From: DATKZS01 sp035527835 [NCBI: bacterium]
GTDB lineage: Bacteria; RBG-13-61-14
NCBI GenBank assembly: GCA_035527835.1
Contig: DATKZS010000162.1
Span: 1-14,069 of the forward strand
Direction: 5' to 3'
DNA: 14,069 nt
Shown here: positions 7,955 through 14,069 of the stretch, piece by piece
Layout of the letters: each line of letters starts with the position of its first letter
How positions within the stretch are numbered: the stretch's first letter is position 1
Notes under the pieces: model-generated
The model's database searches: none
The model's input: only the letters and a program-made list of their open reading frames with translations
Told to the model about the DNA's origin: nothing
Program-made: the position numbers and the translations under genes

Positions 7955-8599
7955 TCAGAGCAGGTCAAGGATGCCACGGATGGAGGATACGAATGCGTCG
8001 GGTTTTTCGCGGTCCACTTCCTCGGGAGAGCATGGACCGCCCCGGACCGCGATGACGCGCACTCCCGCGGCGCGGGCGGCCCGCACGTCAACCACGTGGT
8101 CGCCCACGTAAACGGTCGTTTCCGGCCCGGCCTTGAGCCGTTCCATCACCAGGAGGAGCGAGGCAGGCGCGGGCTTGGGGTCCTTCACTTCGTCCGAGCC
8201 TGCGAACTCATCAAAGTAACCGGCTACGCCCAGATGCTTTAGGATCGCCACGATCTCGGGCCGCGACTTGGTGGAGGCCACGGCCAGACCATAACCTTTT
8301 TGCTTGAGCGCGGGCAGGGTCTCGGCCACGCCGGGAAGGAGGAACGAGCGCTCGGCCATGGCGCCTTCACGGGCCAGCTTGCGGAAGAGCTCGCGCATGG
8401 CCTCCGGGTCCTTGCTGCCGAACACCCGGAAGCCTTCCTCGATCGGCAGGCCGATCCGGGCCTTCAACTTGTCGGCCGCGATCACCGGCTCCCCTGCCCT
8501 TGTTCTCGCCTCATTGAAACACCACACAATGCCGTCGCTCGAATCAATCAGGGTGTAATCGAGGTCGAAGATCAGGAGCTTTGCGTCGTGAAAATCCAT
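7955..8599 (-). CDS. HAD-superfamily phosphatase, phosphoglycolate-phosphatase-like
   Basis: The product has 214 residues and is a cytoplasmic phosphatase of the haloacid dehalogenase superfamily with a small helical cap (type C1 subgroup). Motif I is FDLDYTLIDS (11-20; nucleophile D12, acid/base D14). Motif II is AST (108-110). Motif III supplies K142 in KDPKPAP, and motif IV is GDHVVDVRAA (166-175; D167, D171). The cap lies roughly at 22-85. Length and motif spacing suit Gph, pyrophosphatase PpaX and related small-metabolite phosphatases, which cannot be told apart by sequence reading alone. The ATG at 8599 has GGAGAG 8 bases upstream; a GTG at 8605, two codons earlier, is an alternative but sits only 2 bases from that site. 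It converges on the SGNH gene. A weak TATAAA on the minus strand at 8623-8628 could be part of its promoter. Confidence 0.9.
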   Translation of the reverse strand: MDFHDAKLLIFDLDYTLIDSSDGIVWCFNEARTRAGEPVIAADKLKARIGLPIEEGFRVFGSKDPEAMRELFRKLAREGAMAERSFLLPGVAETLPALKQKGYGLAVASTKSRPEIVAILKHLGVAGYFDEFAGSDEVKDPKPAPASLLLVMERLKAGPETTVYVGDHVVDVRAARAAGVRVIAVRGGPCSPEEVDREKPDAFVSSIRGILDLL

Positions 8600-8659
8600 A
8601 GTCACTTCTCTCCGTAGTTTTGTTTATATTGCCATGGATTGTTTTAACGGGCAAAGAAG

Positions 8660-8730
8660 TTTCACACAGGCACGGAGTTCACAGAGTTATATTATTTCTT
8701 TCTCTGTGAACTCCGTGCCTCTGTGTGAAA
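8660..8730. repeat. Long hairpin-forming inverted repeat, CTCTGTGAA type
   Basis: The left arm (8660-8686, 27 bases) pairs perfectly with the right arm (8702-8730, 29 bases) except for a 2-base bulge. The loop is a 15-base AT-rich stretch. It lies between the divergent HAD and permease genes. From memory, similar phrases with CACGGAG and CTCTGTGAA occur as dispersed intergenic elements in many environmental genomes; this was not checked. It could fold in either transcript, but there is no U-tract typical of a terminator. Confidence 0.8.
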
Positions 8731-8756
8731 TAAATGCGGCTCTCTATCCGCCCGCT

Positions 8757-8785
8757 TGCATTCCCCTGCCCCGCTGTTCTATAGT
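8757..8785 (+). promoter_or_regulatory. Sigma70-like promoter of the amino acid permease gene
   Basis: TTGCAT (8757-8762) and TATAGT (8780-8785) are 17 bases apart. The -10 box ends 8 bases before the ATG at 8794, so transcription should start at or within a base or two of the start codon. No ribosome site is present, consistent with a leaderless mRNA. Confidence 0.55.
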
Positions 8786-8793
8786 TTCCGTCC

Positions 8794-10065
8794 ATGAAGC
8801 TGATCCATTTCGAGAAGAAGCTTGGGGTCGCCGGCGCGGTCTCGATCACGGTGGGCGCGGTGATCGGGGTGGGGATTTTCGTGATCGTAGGCGAGATCGG
8901 CGGCATGGCGGGGTCATGGACATCGCTGGCGTTTTTGCTGGCGGGCGCGGGCGCGGTGTTCGGGACCATGGTGGCGGTGGCGCTGGGGAGCACGATCCCG
9001 GCGGACGGCGGCGGATTTTTCTATACGAAGAGCCTGCTGGGGCGGCCGGCGGGGATCGTGGCGAGCTGGCTGATCGTGGTGGGCGCGCTGGGCTCGATCG
9101 GGACGGTGAGCCTGGGGGTCGCGGATTACATAGGGTATTACTTCCCAGTGTCGTCGCTCCCGCCTTACCTCCGGGTGCTGATCGCGGCGTTGCTGATCCT
9201 TCTTACCTGGGGCATCAACGCTCTCGGGATCATGGCCTCGGAAAAGCTCCAGATCGGGATGGTGGTGCAGCTCGCGAGCGCGCTGCTCATCCTGGTGGTG
9301 ATCGCCATCATGTTCGGCAACGCCCCGGACTTCTCTCAAAACCAGCCGGCCGGCACCGGGACCTTTTTAATGGCCGGCGCCATGGCCATGCTTTCGTACA
9401 CCGGGTTCAACATCATCGGCGAGCTGGGCGACGAGCTCGAGAACCCGCGCCGCAACGTGCCGCTCACCATCATCATCGGGCTCGGCATCATCATCTTCAT
9501 CTACGTGGGGATCGGCTGGATCGTGTCGGGCACGCTGGTGACGGCCAAGGCCATGGCGGGCTCGCGGGCGGCGCTGTTGGACACGGCCATGCAGTTCGTG
9601 GGCGAGCATAAGTGGTTCATGCATTACTTGAACCTGGCGGCGGTGCTGGGCGCGGTCACGTCCATCAACGCCGTGTTCCTGGCGGTGCCGCGCGAGTTCT
9701 CGGCGCAGGCCGACGACGGCATCCTGCCCCGCTGGATCATGAAGTTCAACGCCAAGCGGCAGACCTTCCCCGTAGGCATGGGCATCGTCGCCGTCGCTGG
9801 CATCATCATCTGCCTGTTCAACTTCAAGGTGGGGACCTACGGCTACATGTGCGTGGCCGGGCTGCTCCTGGCGAACGTGCTCTTCTCGGTCGGGGCGCTC
9901 CGGATGTTCAAGCTGTTCCCGGACAAGATCGCGACGGCCCCGCTGCCGATCAGAAAGTGGTGGCTGTATCCGGCGGCGGCAATATCGTCGCTGCTCTCGC
10001 TGGGCTTCGGCGGGCTCGCCACTTACGGCTTCGTGGAATCCATCTATAAGCAACTCCTGTCGTGA
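8794..10065 (+). CDS. APC-superfamily amino acid permease
   Basis: The product has 423 residues and should be an inner-membrane amino acid or polyamine transporter with the LeuT fold. Helix 1 carries the family glycine motif GAVIGVGIF (21-29), an unwound substrate-binding segment in this superfamily. IPADGGGFFYTKSLLG (68-83) corresponds to the conserved P-x-x-GG-x-Y region after helix 2. GELGDELENPRRNVP, after helix 6, matches the E-x-x-NP-x-R/K-x-(V/I)P loop typical of APC permeases. About 11 to 12 hydrophobic helices are visible. The ATG at 8794 starts just before the first helix; no Shine-Dalgarno is present, but a promoter lies immediately upstream. Substrate cannot be assigned. It seems monocistronic, with a repeat-bearing spacer on each side. 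Confidence 0.92.
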   Translation: MKLIHFEKKLGVAGAVSITVGAVIGVGIFVIVGEIGGMAGSWTSLAFLLAGAGAVFGTMVAVALGSTIPADGGGFFYTKSLLGRPAGIVASWLIVVGALGSIGTVSLGVADYIGYYFPVSSLPPYLRVLIAALLILLTWGINALGIMASEKLQIGMVVQLASALLILVVIAIMFGNAPDFSQNQPAGTGTFLMAGAMAMLSYTGFNIIGELGDELENPRRNVPLTIIIGLGIIIFIYVGIGWIVSGTLVTAKAMAGSRAALLDTAMQFVGEHKWFMHYLNLAAVLGAVTSINAVFLAVPREFSAQADDGILPRWIMKFNAKRQTFPVGMGIVAVAGIIICLFNFKVGTYGYMCVAGLLLANVLFSVGALRMFKLFPDKIATAPLPIRKWWLYPAAAISSLLSLGFGGLATYGFVESIYKQLLS

Positions 10066-10108
10066 CGCCGGCGCGGTTGACAACCCCGGGGCCGCGACTT
10101 ATCCAGAG

Positions 10109-10253
10109 CCGGTTTCATAACTATTTCAAGAATAAAAAACAAGGATATTAAGGATAAACAGGATGGGAAAAGTCTCGGATTTATCCTTTACATCCTTAAC
10201 ATCCTTGTTCCGAATCTTCTTGTCTGGGGTGCTTGTGGGGGTTATGAAACCGG
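10109..10253. repeat. Nested inverted repeat (about 145 bases), ATCCT family core
   Basis: An outer perfect 13-base inverted pair (10109-10121 with 10241-10253, CCGGTTTCATAAC) encloses a second, imperfect 27-base pair (10138-10164 with 10183-10209, 23 of 27 complementary) built of repeated AAGGAT/ATCCT words. The whole could fold as a long cruciform. It fills the gap between the permease and DUF924 genes and ends 27 bases before the latter's start. It resembles a non-coding mobile element of the MITE or REP type. No target duplication is obvious. Confidence 0.75.
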
Positions 10254-10280
10254 TTCTAAGATTATGGAGGCGGTCCGGAT

Positions 10281-10877
10281 ATGGAGCGCGCGGAGGAAAT
10301 AATCAGGTATTGGTTCGGCGACCTCGAGCCGTCCACGCCGGAGAAGGGCCGGTTCGGGCTGTGGTTCGGCAAGGACGAGAAGACGGACCGGGAGATCCGG
10401 GAGCGGTTTTTAGCGGACGTGGAGCGGGCGGGGCACAACGAGCTGGACCAGTGGATGGCGTCGCCCCGCACCTTGATCGCCCTGGTCGTCCTGCTCGACC
10501 AGTTCCCCCGCAACATCTTCCGCGGCCAGGCGCGCGCGTTCGCGTTTGACAAGAAGGCCAGGGAGGTCGCCAAGACCGGGCTCGCGCGCGGCTACGACCG
10601 GGAGCTGCCCCGGTTCGCGCGCATGTTCCTCTACCTCCCGCTCATGCACTCGGAGAACCTGGCGGACCAGGACCAGACGCTCGCGCTCTATAAAAAGCTC
10701 ATCGCGGACGCGCCGGAAAACCTGAAGCAGGAGCTGGCCGGGGCCAATAATTACGCACAACGACACCGCGAGATCATCGCCCGCTTCGGCCGCTTCCCCC
10801 ACCGCAACCAGGCGCTCGGCCGCGAGTCCACCCCCCAGGAAATCGAGTTCCTCAAAGAGCCGATGTCGTCGTTCTAG
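10281..10877 (+). CDS. DUF924 family protein (COG3803)
   Basis: The product has 198 residues, close to the usual length of the family. Diagnostic stretches are YWFG near the N-terminus (10-13), LLDQFPRNIFRGQARAFAFD (71-90), the FLYLPLMHSENLADQ block (116-130) and a C-terminal RFGRFPHRNQALGR segment (168-181). This family is predicted to be an all-helical, TPR-like cytoplasmic protein. As far as I know, no enzymatic role is established. The ATG at 10281 has GGAGG about 10 bases upstream and begins with the conserved E-x-I-x-x-YWFG helix, so the start is firm. The gene ends 9 bases from the convergent toxin gene. No operon partner is visible on this strand. Confidence 0.93.
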   Translation: MERAEEIIRYWFGDLEPSTPEKGRFGLWFGKDEKTDREIRERFLADVERAGHNELDQWMASPRTLIALVVLLDQFPRNIFRGQARAFAFDKKAREVAKTGLARGYDRELPRFARMFLYLPLMHSENLADQDQTLALYKKLIADAPENLKQELAGANNYAQRHREIIARFGRFPHRNQALGRESTPQEIEFLKEPMSSF

Positions 10878-10886
10878 ATCCAAGCG

Positions 10887-11156
10887 TCAATTGAACCGGT
10901 CGTAGACTTCACGCCGGTGGCCAACCCTCACGACCACAACGACCAGGACATCCTTCCTGATACAATAGACGGCCCTGTAAACTCCGATCCGGATGCGATA
11001 ATGGCCCTTGAGCTCGCCTTTCAGCGGTGCGGCGCCGTGCGGAAGAGGATTTTGGGCGAGAGCGCTCAGCTTTCGCACAATCCGTTCCTGGTCTTTGGAC
11101 GGAAGGAGCGCCAATTCCCGGTCGGCCTTGATCGTGAATTCAACCGTGTATGGCAT
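10887..11156 (-). CDS. RelE/ParE-family toxin
   Basis: The product has 89 residues, typical for the superfamily. It begins YTVEFTIKADRELALLP and carries the expected PLKGELKGHYRIRIGVYR core (44-61), followed by a hydrophobic strand and GHRREVYDRF at the end (79-88). The arginines and late H80/Y85 fit RelE-type ribosome-dependent mRNA endonucleases, though ParE-type gyrase inhibitors share the fold, so the target is inferred. It lies 9 bases downstream of the antitoxin gene. The whole spacer plus the last base of the antitoxin stop forms the palindrome GGCCGCGGCC (11157-11166). There is no clear ribosome site, so translation is probably coupled to the antitoxin, a common way of keeping toxin levels down. 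Confidence 0.93.
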   Translation of the reverse strand: MPYTVEFTIKADRELALLPSKDQERIVRKLSALAQNPLPHGAAPLKGELKGHYRIRIGVYRAVYCIRKDVLVVVVVRVGHRREVYDRFN

Positions 11157-11165
11157 GGCCGCGGC

Positions 11166-11423
11166 CTATTTCATGCCCAGGCGCTTCTTGACTTTAGCCA
11201 GAGGGATAAGCGGCTTTTTCCCCTGCTCCGCCCATGCCTTTTTCGCCTCCTCCAGATCAATGCGGTCCTCCATCTCCTCCAGCAACTCCAGGTCGTCCAT
11301 CGGCACCAGCGCCACCAGCTCCTTGCCGCGGCGGGTGAAGACGATCCGCTCCTTGCCGTAAGCCGCTTTATTGATGAGGTCCGAAAGATTTTCCCTTGCC
11401 TCGACCGTCGTGACCTTGACCAT
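11166..11423 (-). CDS. Phd/YefM-family antitoxin
   Basis: The product has 85 residues. The N-terminal half (1-45) has the Phd/YefM pattern: VTTVEARENLSDLINKA, then RIVFTRRGKELVALVPMDD. This half forms the DNA-binding dimer in the family. The acidic helical tail (46-65) would wrap the toxin, and residues 66-85 are basic. It has a strong AAGGAGG site 6 bases before the ATG and precedes the toxin, the normal order. The protein probably represses its own promoter at 11490-11518 together with the toxin (family knowledge). The AT-rich leader differs from the surrounding GC-rich DNA, which fits acquisition as a small module. Confidence 0.94.
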   Translation of the reverse strand: MVKVTTVEARENLSDLINKAAYGKERIVFTRRGKELVALVPMDDLELLEEMEDRIDLEEAKKAWAEQGKKPLIPLAKVKKRLGMK

Positions 11424-11489
11424 GCGAAGCCTCCTTGACCACTGTATTTACTTTTCCAACGCTACGTACGTTATGAAGTTCCAGTACTT

Positions 11490-11518
11490 AATATACATTT
11501 ATAACAATCCGGTGTCAA
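11490..11518 (-). promoter_or_regulatory. Strong sigma70 promoter of the toxin-antitoxin operon
   Basis: On the minus strand a perfect TTGACA (11513-11518) and TATATT (11490-11495) are spaced by exactly 17 bases. The leader to the ATG is about 60 bases and contains a quasi-palindromic TACGTA-centred stretch near 11460-11474. That stretch is a candidate operator for autorepression (inference). Confidence 0.75.
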
Positions 11519-11582
11519 TAGCCATAATGTACATTAAGGCGGAAACGTTAAGATCCTGTGGCCTGCCGGCCCGCATCGGAGA

Positions 11583-12410
11583 TCAGCGGCCGGCGAGGAG
11601 GCGGCGCAGGTGCTCCCGGCTCTGGAGGGCGGGCGCGGGATCGGTCCCGACGGCGACGGCTTCGAGGGTGATGATGTGGGGGAAGGATCGGAAGAATTCG
11701 AGGTGGGGGGTGTAATCGCTGTTGCCCTGCCCGATGACGACGTGGTCGTCCTTTTTCCCGAAGTTGTCGGTGAAATGGATGTGGGCGGCGAACGGGCCCA
11801 TCTTGGCGATGGCGGCGGGGAGCTCGCGGTTGAGGCGGGCGTGGCCGATGTCAATGCAGAAGGCGAGCGCGGGCTCGTCCACCTGCTCCCTGATCTTCAG
11901 CATGTCGTCCACGCTCTGGTCCATGTGCTCGGGCTCGAAGCCGATGTTTTCCAAACAGAGGATGATTCCGCGCTCCTTGGCATGGGCCGCGCAGGACTTG
12001 AGCGAGGCGATGTTGTAGTCCCACTGGATCTGCCCGGCCTGGGGCACCTCATTCCGGATGCGCTCGGAGGTCACGTACTCGCCGGTATGGGTGATGACGA
12101 TCCGGCCGGAGAGATCGGCGCAGAGGTCAATGGCGTCCTTGACCTGTTTCACCGACTCGCGGCGCACGCCCGGGTTCAGCGCCGCGATGTTCAAGGAGTT
12201 GAAGGCGGCGTGAACGGCGAGCGCGATGCCGGACGATTGCACCGCCGCCCTGCCCTCCCGCCGCTCTTGCCCGCTCACCTCGTCGCACACGCACTGCGGA
12301 AACTCGCCGAACACCTCGAAGGCGTCGAACTCGTGCGCGATGGCTATTTTCAGCGCGTCACTCATGGGCATGAGCATCACGCTGGCGCCGGCCATTCCGA
12401 TCAATGGCAT
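11583..12410 (-). CDS. Sugar phosphate isomerase/epimerase, xylose-isomerase-like TIM barrel
   Basis: The product has 275 residues, normal for the AP-endonuclease-2 / xylose-isomerase-like barrel family. The metal ligands expected at barrel strand ends are visible: E154 (LCLENIG), D187 and H190 (CIDIGH), H212 (HIHFTDN, with D215) and E250 (TLEAV). H108 (ITHTGE) and the segment DDHVVIGQGNSDY (221-233) also fit the family. Members are isomerases, epimerases, dehydratases or endonucleases, so substrate is open; divalent-metal-dependent carbohydrate chemistry in the cytoplasm is likely. The ATG at 12410 has AGAGG upstream and starts at the first barrel strand. An ATG at 12443 would add 11 residues encoded partly by the neighbouring repeat and is less likely. 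It follows the oxidoreductase gene in the same direction, 73 bases away. Confidence 0.88.
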   Translation of the reverse strand: MPLIGMAGASVMLMPMSDALKIAIAHEFDAFEVFGEFPQCVCDEVSGQERREGRAAVQSSGIALAVHAAFNSLNIAALNPGVRRESVKQVKDAIDLCADLSGRIVITHTGEYVTSERIRNEVPQAGQIQWDYNIASLKSCAAHAKERGIILCLENIGFEPEHMDQSVDDMLKIREQVDEPALAFCIDIGHARLNRELPAAIAKMGPFAAHIHFTDNFGKKDDHVVIGQGNSDYTPHLEFFRSFPHIITLEAVAVGTDPAPALQSREHLRRLLAGR

Positions 12411-12440
12411 GTCAGTGGACCTCTCAAGAATATTTTTTAA

Positions 12441-12502
12441 CAAGGATGCACAGGATAATCAGGATAAGAAAAATTTTATCCGGTTAATCCTGTTCATCCG
12501 GT
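12441..12502. repeat. ATCCT-family inverted repeat overlapping a gene end
   Basis: Arms 12441-12467 and 12476-12502 are imperfect inverted copies (20 of 27 complementary) made of AGGAT and ATCCT words. They resemble the inner core of the element at 10138-10209; both left arms begin AACAAGGAT just before or at this point. The right arm contains the stop codon and the last six codons of the FAD oxidoreductase gene. The left arm reaches to within about 30 bases of the isomerase start. Confidence 0.75.
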
Positions 12503-13857
12503 CCCGTGATTTCTTCTTCCACCGCCGCTGCCGCTTTTCTTTCCTTGAGAAATTTTTTAATCCTGTCCACCGCTTCCATGGCCGTGCTTACGGCAAGCCC
12601 GGAGAGCAGCCCCTTTCCGGCGGCGCCGTCGCCGGCGAGGAAGAGGTTAGAGAGCGGCTTGGCCTGCACCGCGGGCCTCTTGTCCGCGGGCTGTGACGGC
12701 AGGGGCGCGGCGCTCGCGATGATGGGGATGACGCGCAGCCGCTCCCACTTGGTCTGGGCCTCGATCTCGGGGAAGTGCCGGGCTACAAGGCGTTTGAGGC
12801 GGCGGATGTGGGAGCTCGCGGTCTTGACGTCGGCCAGGTCCTCCGGCGGGACCAGCATGAGCCAGCTCGAGAGCTGCGCTCCCTCCGGCGCCAGTGACGG
12901 GTCGAGGTTGGAGGGGAACCGTCCGATCACGGCCTCCTCCGGGTCTATCATCACGCCCCTGATCTCACAGACGCGCGAGGCCAGTCCCATTTCCAGGGCG
13001 ATGCCGGAGATGGGCTCCTGCTTCTTGCACTTCCGCAGCAGCGGCGCCAGGGATTTTTCCTTGGGCAGGAGGCCGGGGAGCTTCTGGGCCGGGCCCGCGT
13101 AGATCACGGCGGCGGGCGCGAACTCCTCGGAGGTGGCGGTGACGCCGGTGACGGTGTTGGCCGCGGCGTCCACGCTGATTTGCGAGACGCGGCTGCCCAG
13201 GACGACGCGGGCGTGGTCCTTGCCGATCTTGGCGGCCAGCGCCCGCACCAGGCGGCCGGCGCCGCCCGCGATCACGGAGACGTGGAAGCCGGGATGGCCC
13301 ACGGCCTGGCCGTGCGAGATGATGAGCCCGGCGTTGACCTCCGACGGATGGCGGCCGAGCACGGTCAGGCACAGCGCGCCCGCGTAGGCGTTAACCAGCT
13401 CGTCGGCGGCGAAGCCGGAGGCGGCGTCGAACTCGGCCACGCTCTTTTTGCGCCACTCCTCGGGATCGGCCTCCATGAGCTTTCCGAACCATGCCCGGAT
13501 GCGCGCGGCCTCGTTTTCCGTGAAGCCGGGAACGTCGTGCGTATCGGTCTCGGCGCCGGGCGGAACGGGCAGGCGGTTCTTGCCGCGCAGGATGTAGCTG
13601 GCGTTCGGGCTCGCGAGGTGTGTTAGCCCGAGGCCGAGGCGGCGGTCCAGCTCGCCCAGCGGACCGGAGTCGCCGTAATGGAAACAGTGCAGGCCCCCGT
13701 CCATGACAAAACCCTCGCGCTCCATGGCGCGGAGCTTGCCACCCACGTCCAGGTCCTCCTCGACCACCACCACCTCGACCCCGTCCGCGGACAACAGCGC
13801 CGCCGCGGACAGCCCCGCCAGCCCGGCGCCGACAATCAGTACATCAGGCGAAGACAC
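12484..13857 (-). CDS. FAD-dependent oxidoreductase, CrtI / protoporphyrinogen-oxidase-like
   Basis: The product has 457 residues. The N-terminus is a classic FAD-binding Rossmann unit: VLIVGAGLAGLSAA (6-19; G10, G12, G15), an acidic end of the second strand (E33) and VGGKL (38-42). The C-terminal flavin-contact motif LFLAGDGAAGKGLLSGLAVS (405-424) is present. This two-part pattern is shared by phytoene desaturases, carotenoid isomerases and flavin amine oxidases. No carotenoid genes lie nearby, so the substrate is open. The GTG at 13857 is chosen because GGAGG lies 7 bases upstream and the Rossmann strand begins a few residues later. The last six residues and the stop lie in a repeat arm, so the native C-terminus may have been replaced. 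The isomerase-like gene follows in the same direction. Confidence 0.9.
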   Translation of the reverse strand: MSSPDVLIVGAGLAGLSAAALLSADGVEVVVVEEDLDVGGKLRAMEREGFVMDGGLHCFHYGDSGPLGELDRRLGLGLTHLASPNASYILRGKNRLPVPPGAETDTHDVPGFTENEAARIRAWFGKLMEADPEEWRKKSVAEFDAASGFAADELVNAYAGALCLTVLGRHPSEVNAGLIISHGQAVGHPGFHVSVIAGGAGRLVRALAAKIGKDHARVVLGSRVSQISVDAAANTVTGVTATSEEFAPAAVIYAGPAQKLPGLLPKEKSLAPLLRKCKKQEPISGIALEMGLASRVCEIRGVMIDPEEAVIGRFPSNLDPSLAPEGAQLSSWLMLVPPEDLADVKTASSHIRRLKRLVARHFPEIEAQTKWERLRVIPIIASAAPLPSQPADKRPAVQAKPLSNLFLAGDGAAGKGLLSGLAVSTAMEAVDRIKKFLKERKAAAAVEEEITGPDEQD

Positions 13858-13998
13858 TTATCATCCTCCCTTGCTCGGCGAACGTTCTGCATCGAGCCGT
13901 TAGTTTAGCCCAATTCACCCCGTTTTTAAATTGACCGCTGAGCGCGGCACCGTGAGCACAGAGCGGCCGTAAAATTTTCTCGGCGGGATGATCTGGGC

Positions 13999-14004
13999 TA
14001 TAAT
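13999..14004 (+). promoter_or_regulatory. Perfect TATAAT -10 box before the right-edge gene
   Basis: TATAAT at 13999-14004 is preceded by GGGC, much like the symporter promoter, where GGC also precedes TATAAT. No good -35 box is seen; TTTTCT at 13975-13980 (18-base spacer) is the nearest candidate. It lies 28 bases before the ATG at 14033. Confidence 0.4.
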
Positions 14005-14032
14005 CCTTGAAGCGGAGGATGGAACCATACAG

Positions 14033-14069
14033 ATGCGGGACGTAATTAAGACATTGGATGAGCGGGGAT
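14033..14069 (+). CDS. Start of a gene running off the right edge
   Basis: An ATG at 14033 opens a frame reading MRDVIKTLDERG to the edge, 12 complete codons. A GGAGG lies 14 bases upstream, rather far, and a TATAAT box is 28 bases upstream. The ATG at 14019 closes after eight codons and is rejected. The short N-terminus is reminiscent of tyrosyl-tRNA synthetases, which often begin with a similar I-x-x-L-x-x-RG helix, but 12 residues cannot support that identification. Confidence 0.4.
   Translation, partial: MRDVIKTLDERG

Noticed and set aside
8634-9611. Plus-strand open frame of 325 codons rich in Gly and Arg
   Set aside because: It overlaps the permease in another frame and includes the intergenic hairpin; composition is that of GC-rich shadow sequence.
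10063-10108. GC-rich dyads just after the permease stop as a rho-independent terminator
   Set aside because: Short competing stems only (GGTT-AACC, CCCGGG) and no following T-tract.
13920-13990. Possible small RNA or tRNA-like fold in the divergent spacer
   Set aside because: Only 5-base dyads (CCGCT with AGCGG) are seen; no cloverleaf or conserved loop bases.

Overview
The window is GC-rich bacterial DNA, densely packed with genes on both strands. It carries no rRNA, tRNA, phage, insertion-sequence or CRISPR signature. Good AGGAGG-type ribosome sites, sigma70-like promoter boxes and exported or membrane-anchored proteins point to an ordinary bacterium. Nothing here fixes the phylum. The mix of ankyrin arrays, a TPR-containing SGNH protein and ATCCT-type intergenic hairpins would suit an environmental, perhaps uncultured, lineage, but that is an impression only.

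Left part (1-6189, all minus strand). Transcription runs leftwards from a sodium:neurotransmitter-symporter family transporter (4759-6189) into three consecutive ankyrin-repeat genes: 3553-4710, 756-3539 and 717 to beyond the left edge. The ankyrin genes are 13 and 38 bases apart and each has its own strong ribosome site, so they look like one operon. All three products start with a membrane or export segment followed by a similar capping motif around an N/K-P pair, so they are paralogues probably displayed outside the inner membrane. The 927-residue middle protein has about 20 repeats. It also has a cysteine-containing linker followed by a second copy of the capping motif, which suggests two ankyrin domains fused end to end.

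Middle part (6190-10880). Divergent from the symporter is a membrane-anchored SGNH/GDSL hydrolase with embedded TPRs (6331-7948), broken by a one-base frameshift at a run of nine C. It converges on a HAD phosphatase (7955-8599, minus). An APC-superfamily amino acid permease (8794-10065) and a DUF924 protein (10281-10877) follow on the plus strand, each preceded by a hairpin-forming repeat.

Right part (10887-14069). A RelE/ParE toxin and Phd/YefM antitoxin pair (10887-11423, minus) lies beside a noticeably AT-rich promoter region. Then come a xylose-isomerase-like TIM-barrel protein (11583-12410, minus) and a CrtI-like FAD oxidoreductase (12484-13857, minus), with another ATCCT-type hairpin between them. 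A divergent gene begins at the right edge.

Apart from the ankyrin cluster and the toxin-antitoxin pair the genes look like unrelated metabolic or transport functions. No stretch above 300 bases lacks a gene. The larger gaps are 8600-8793 (hairpin and promoter), 10066-10280 (nested hairpin), 11424-11582 (toxin-antitoxin promoter) and 13858-14032 (divergent promoter region).
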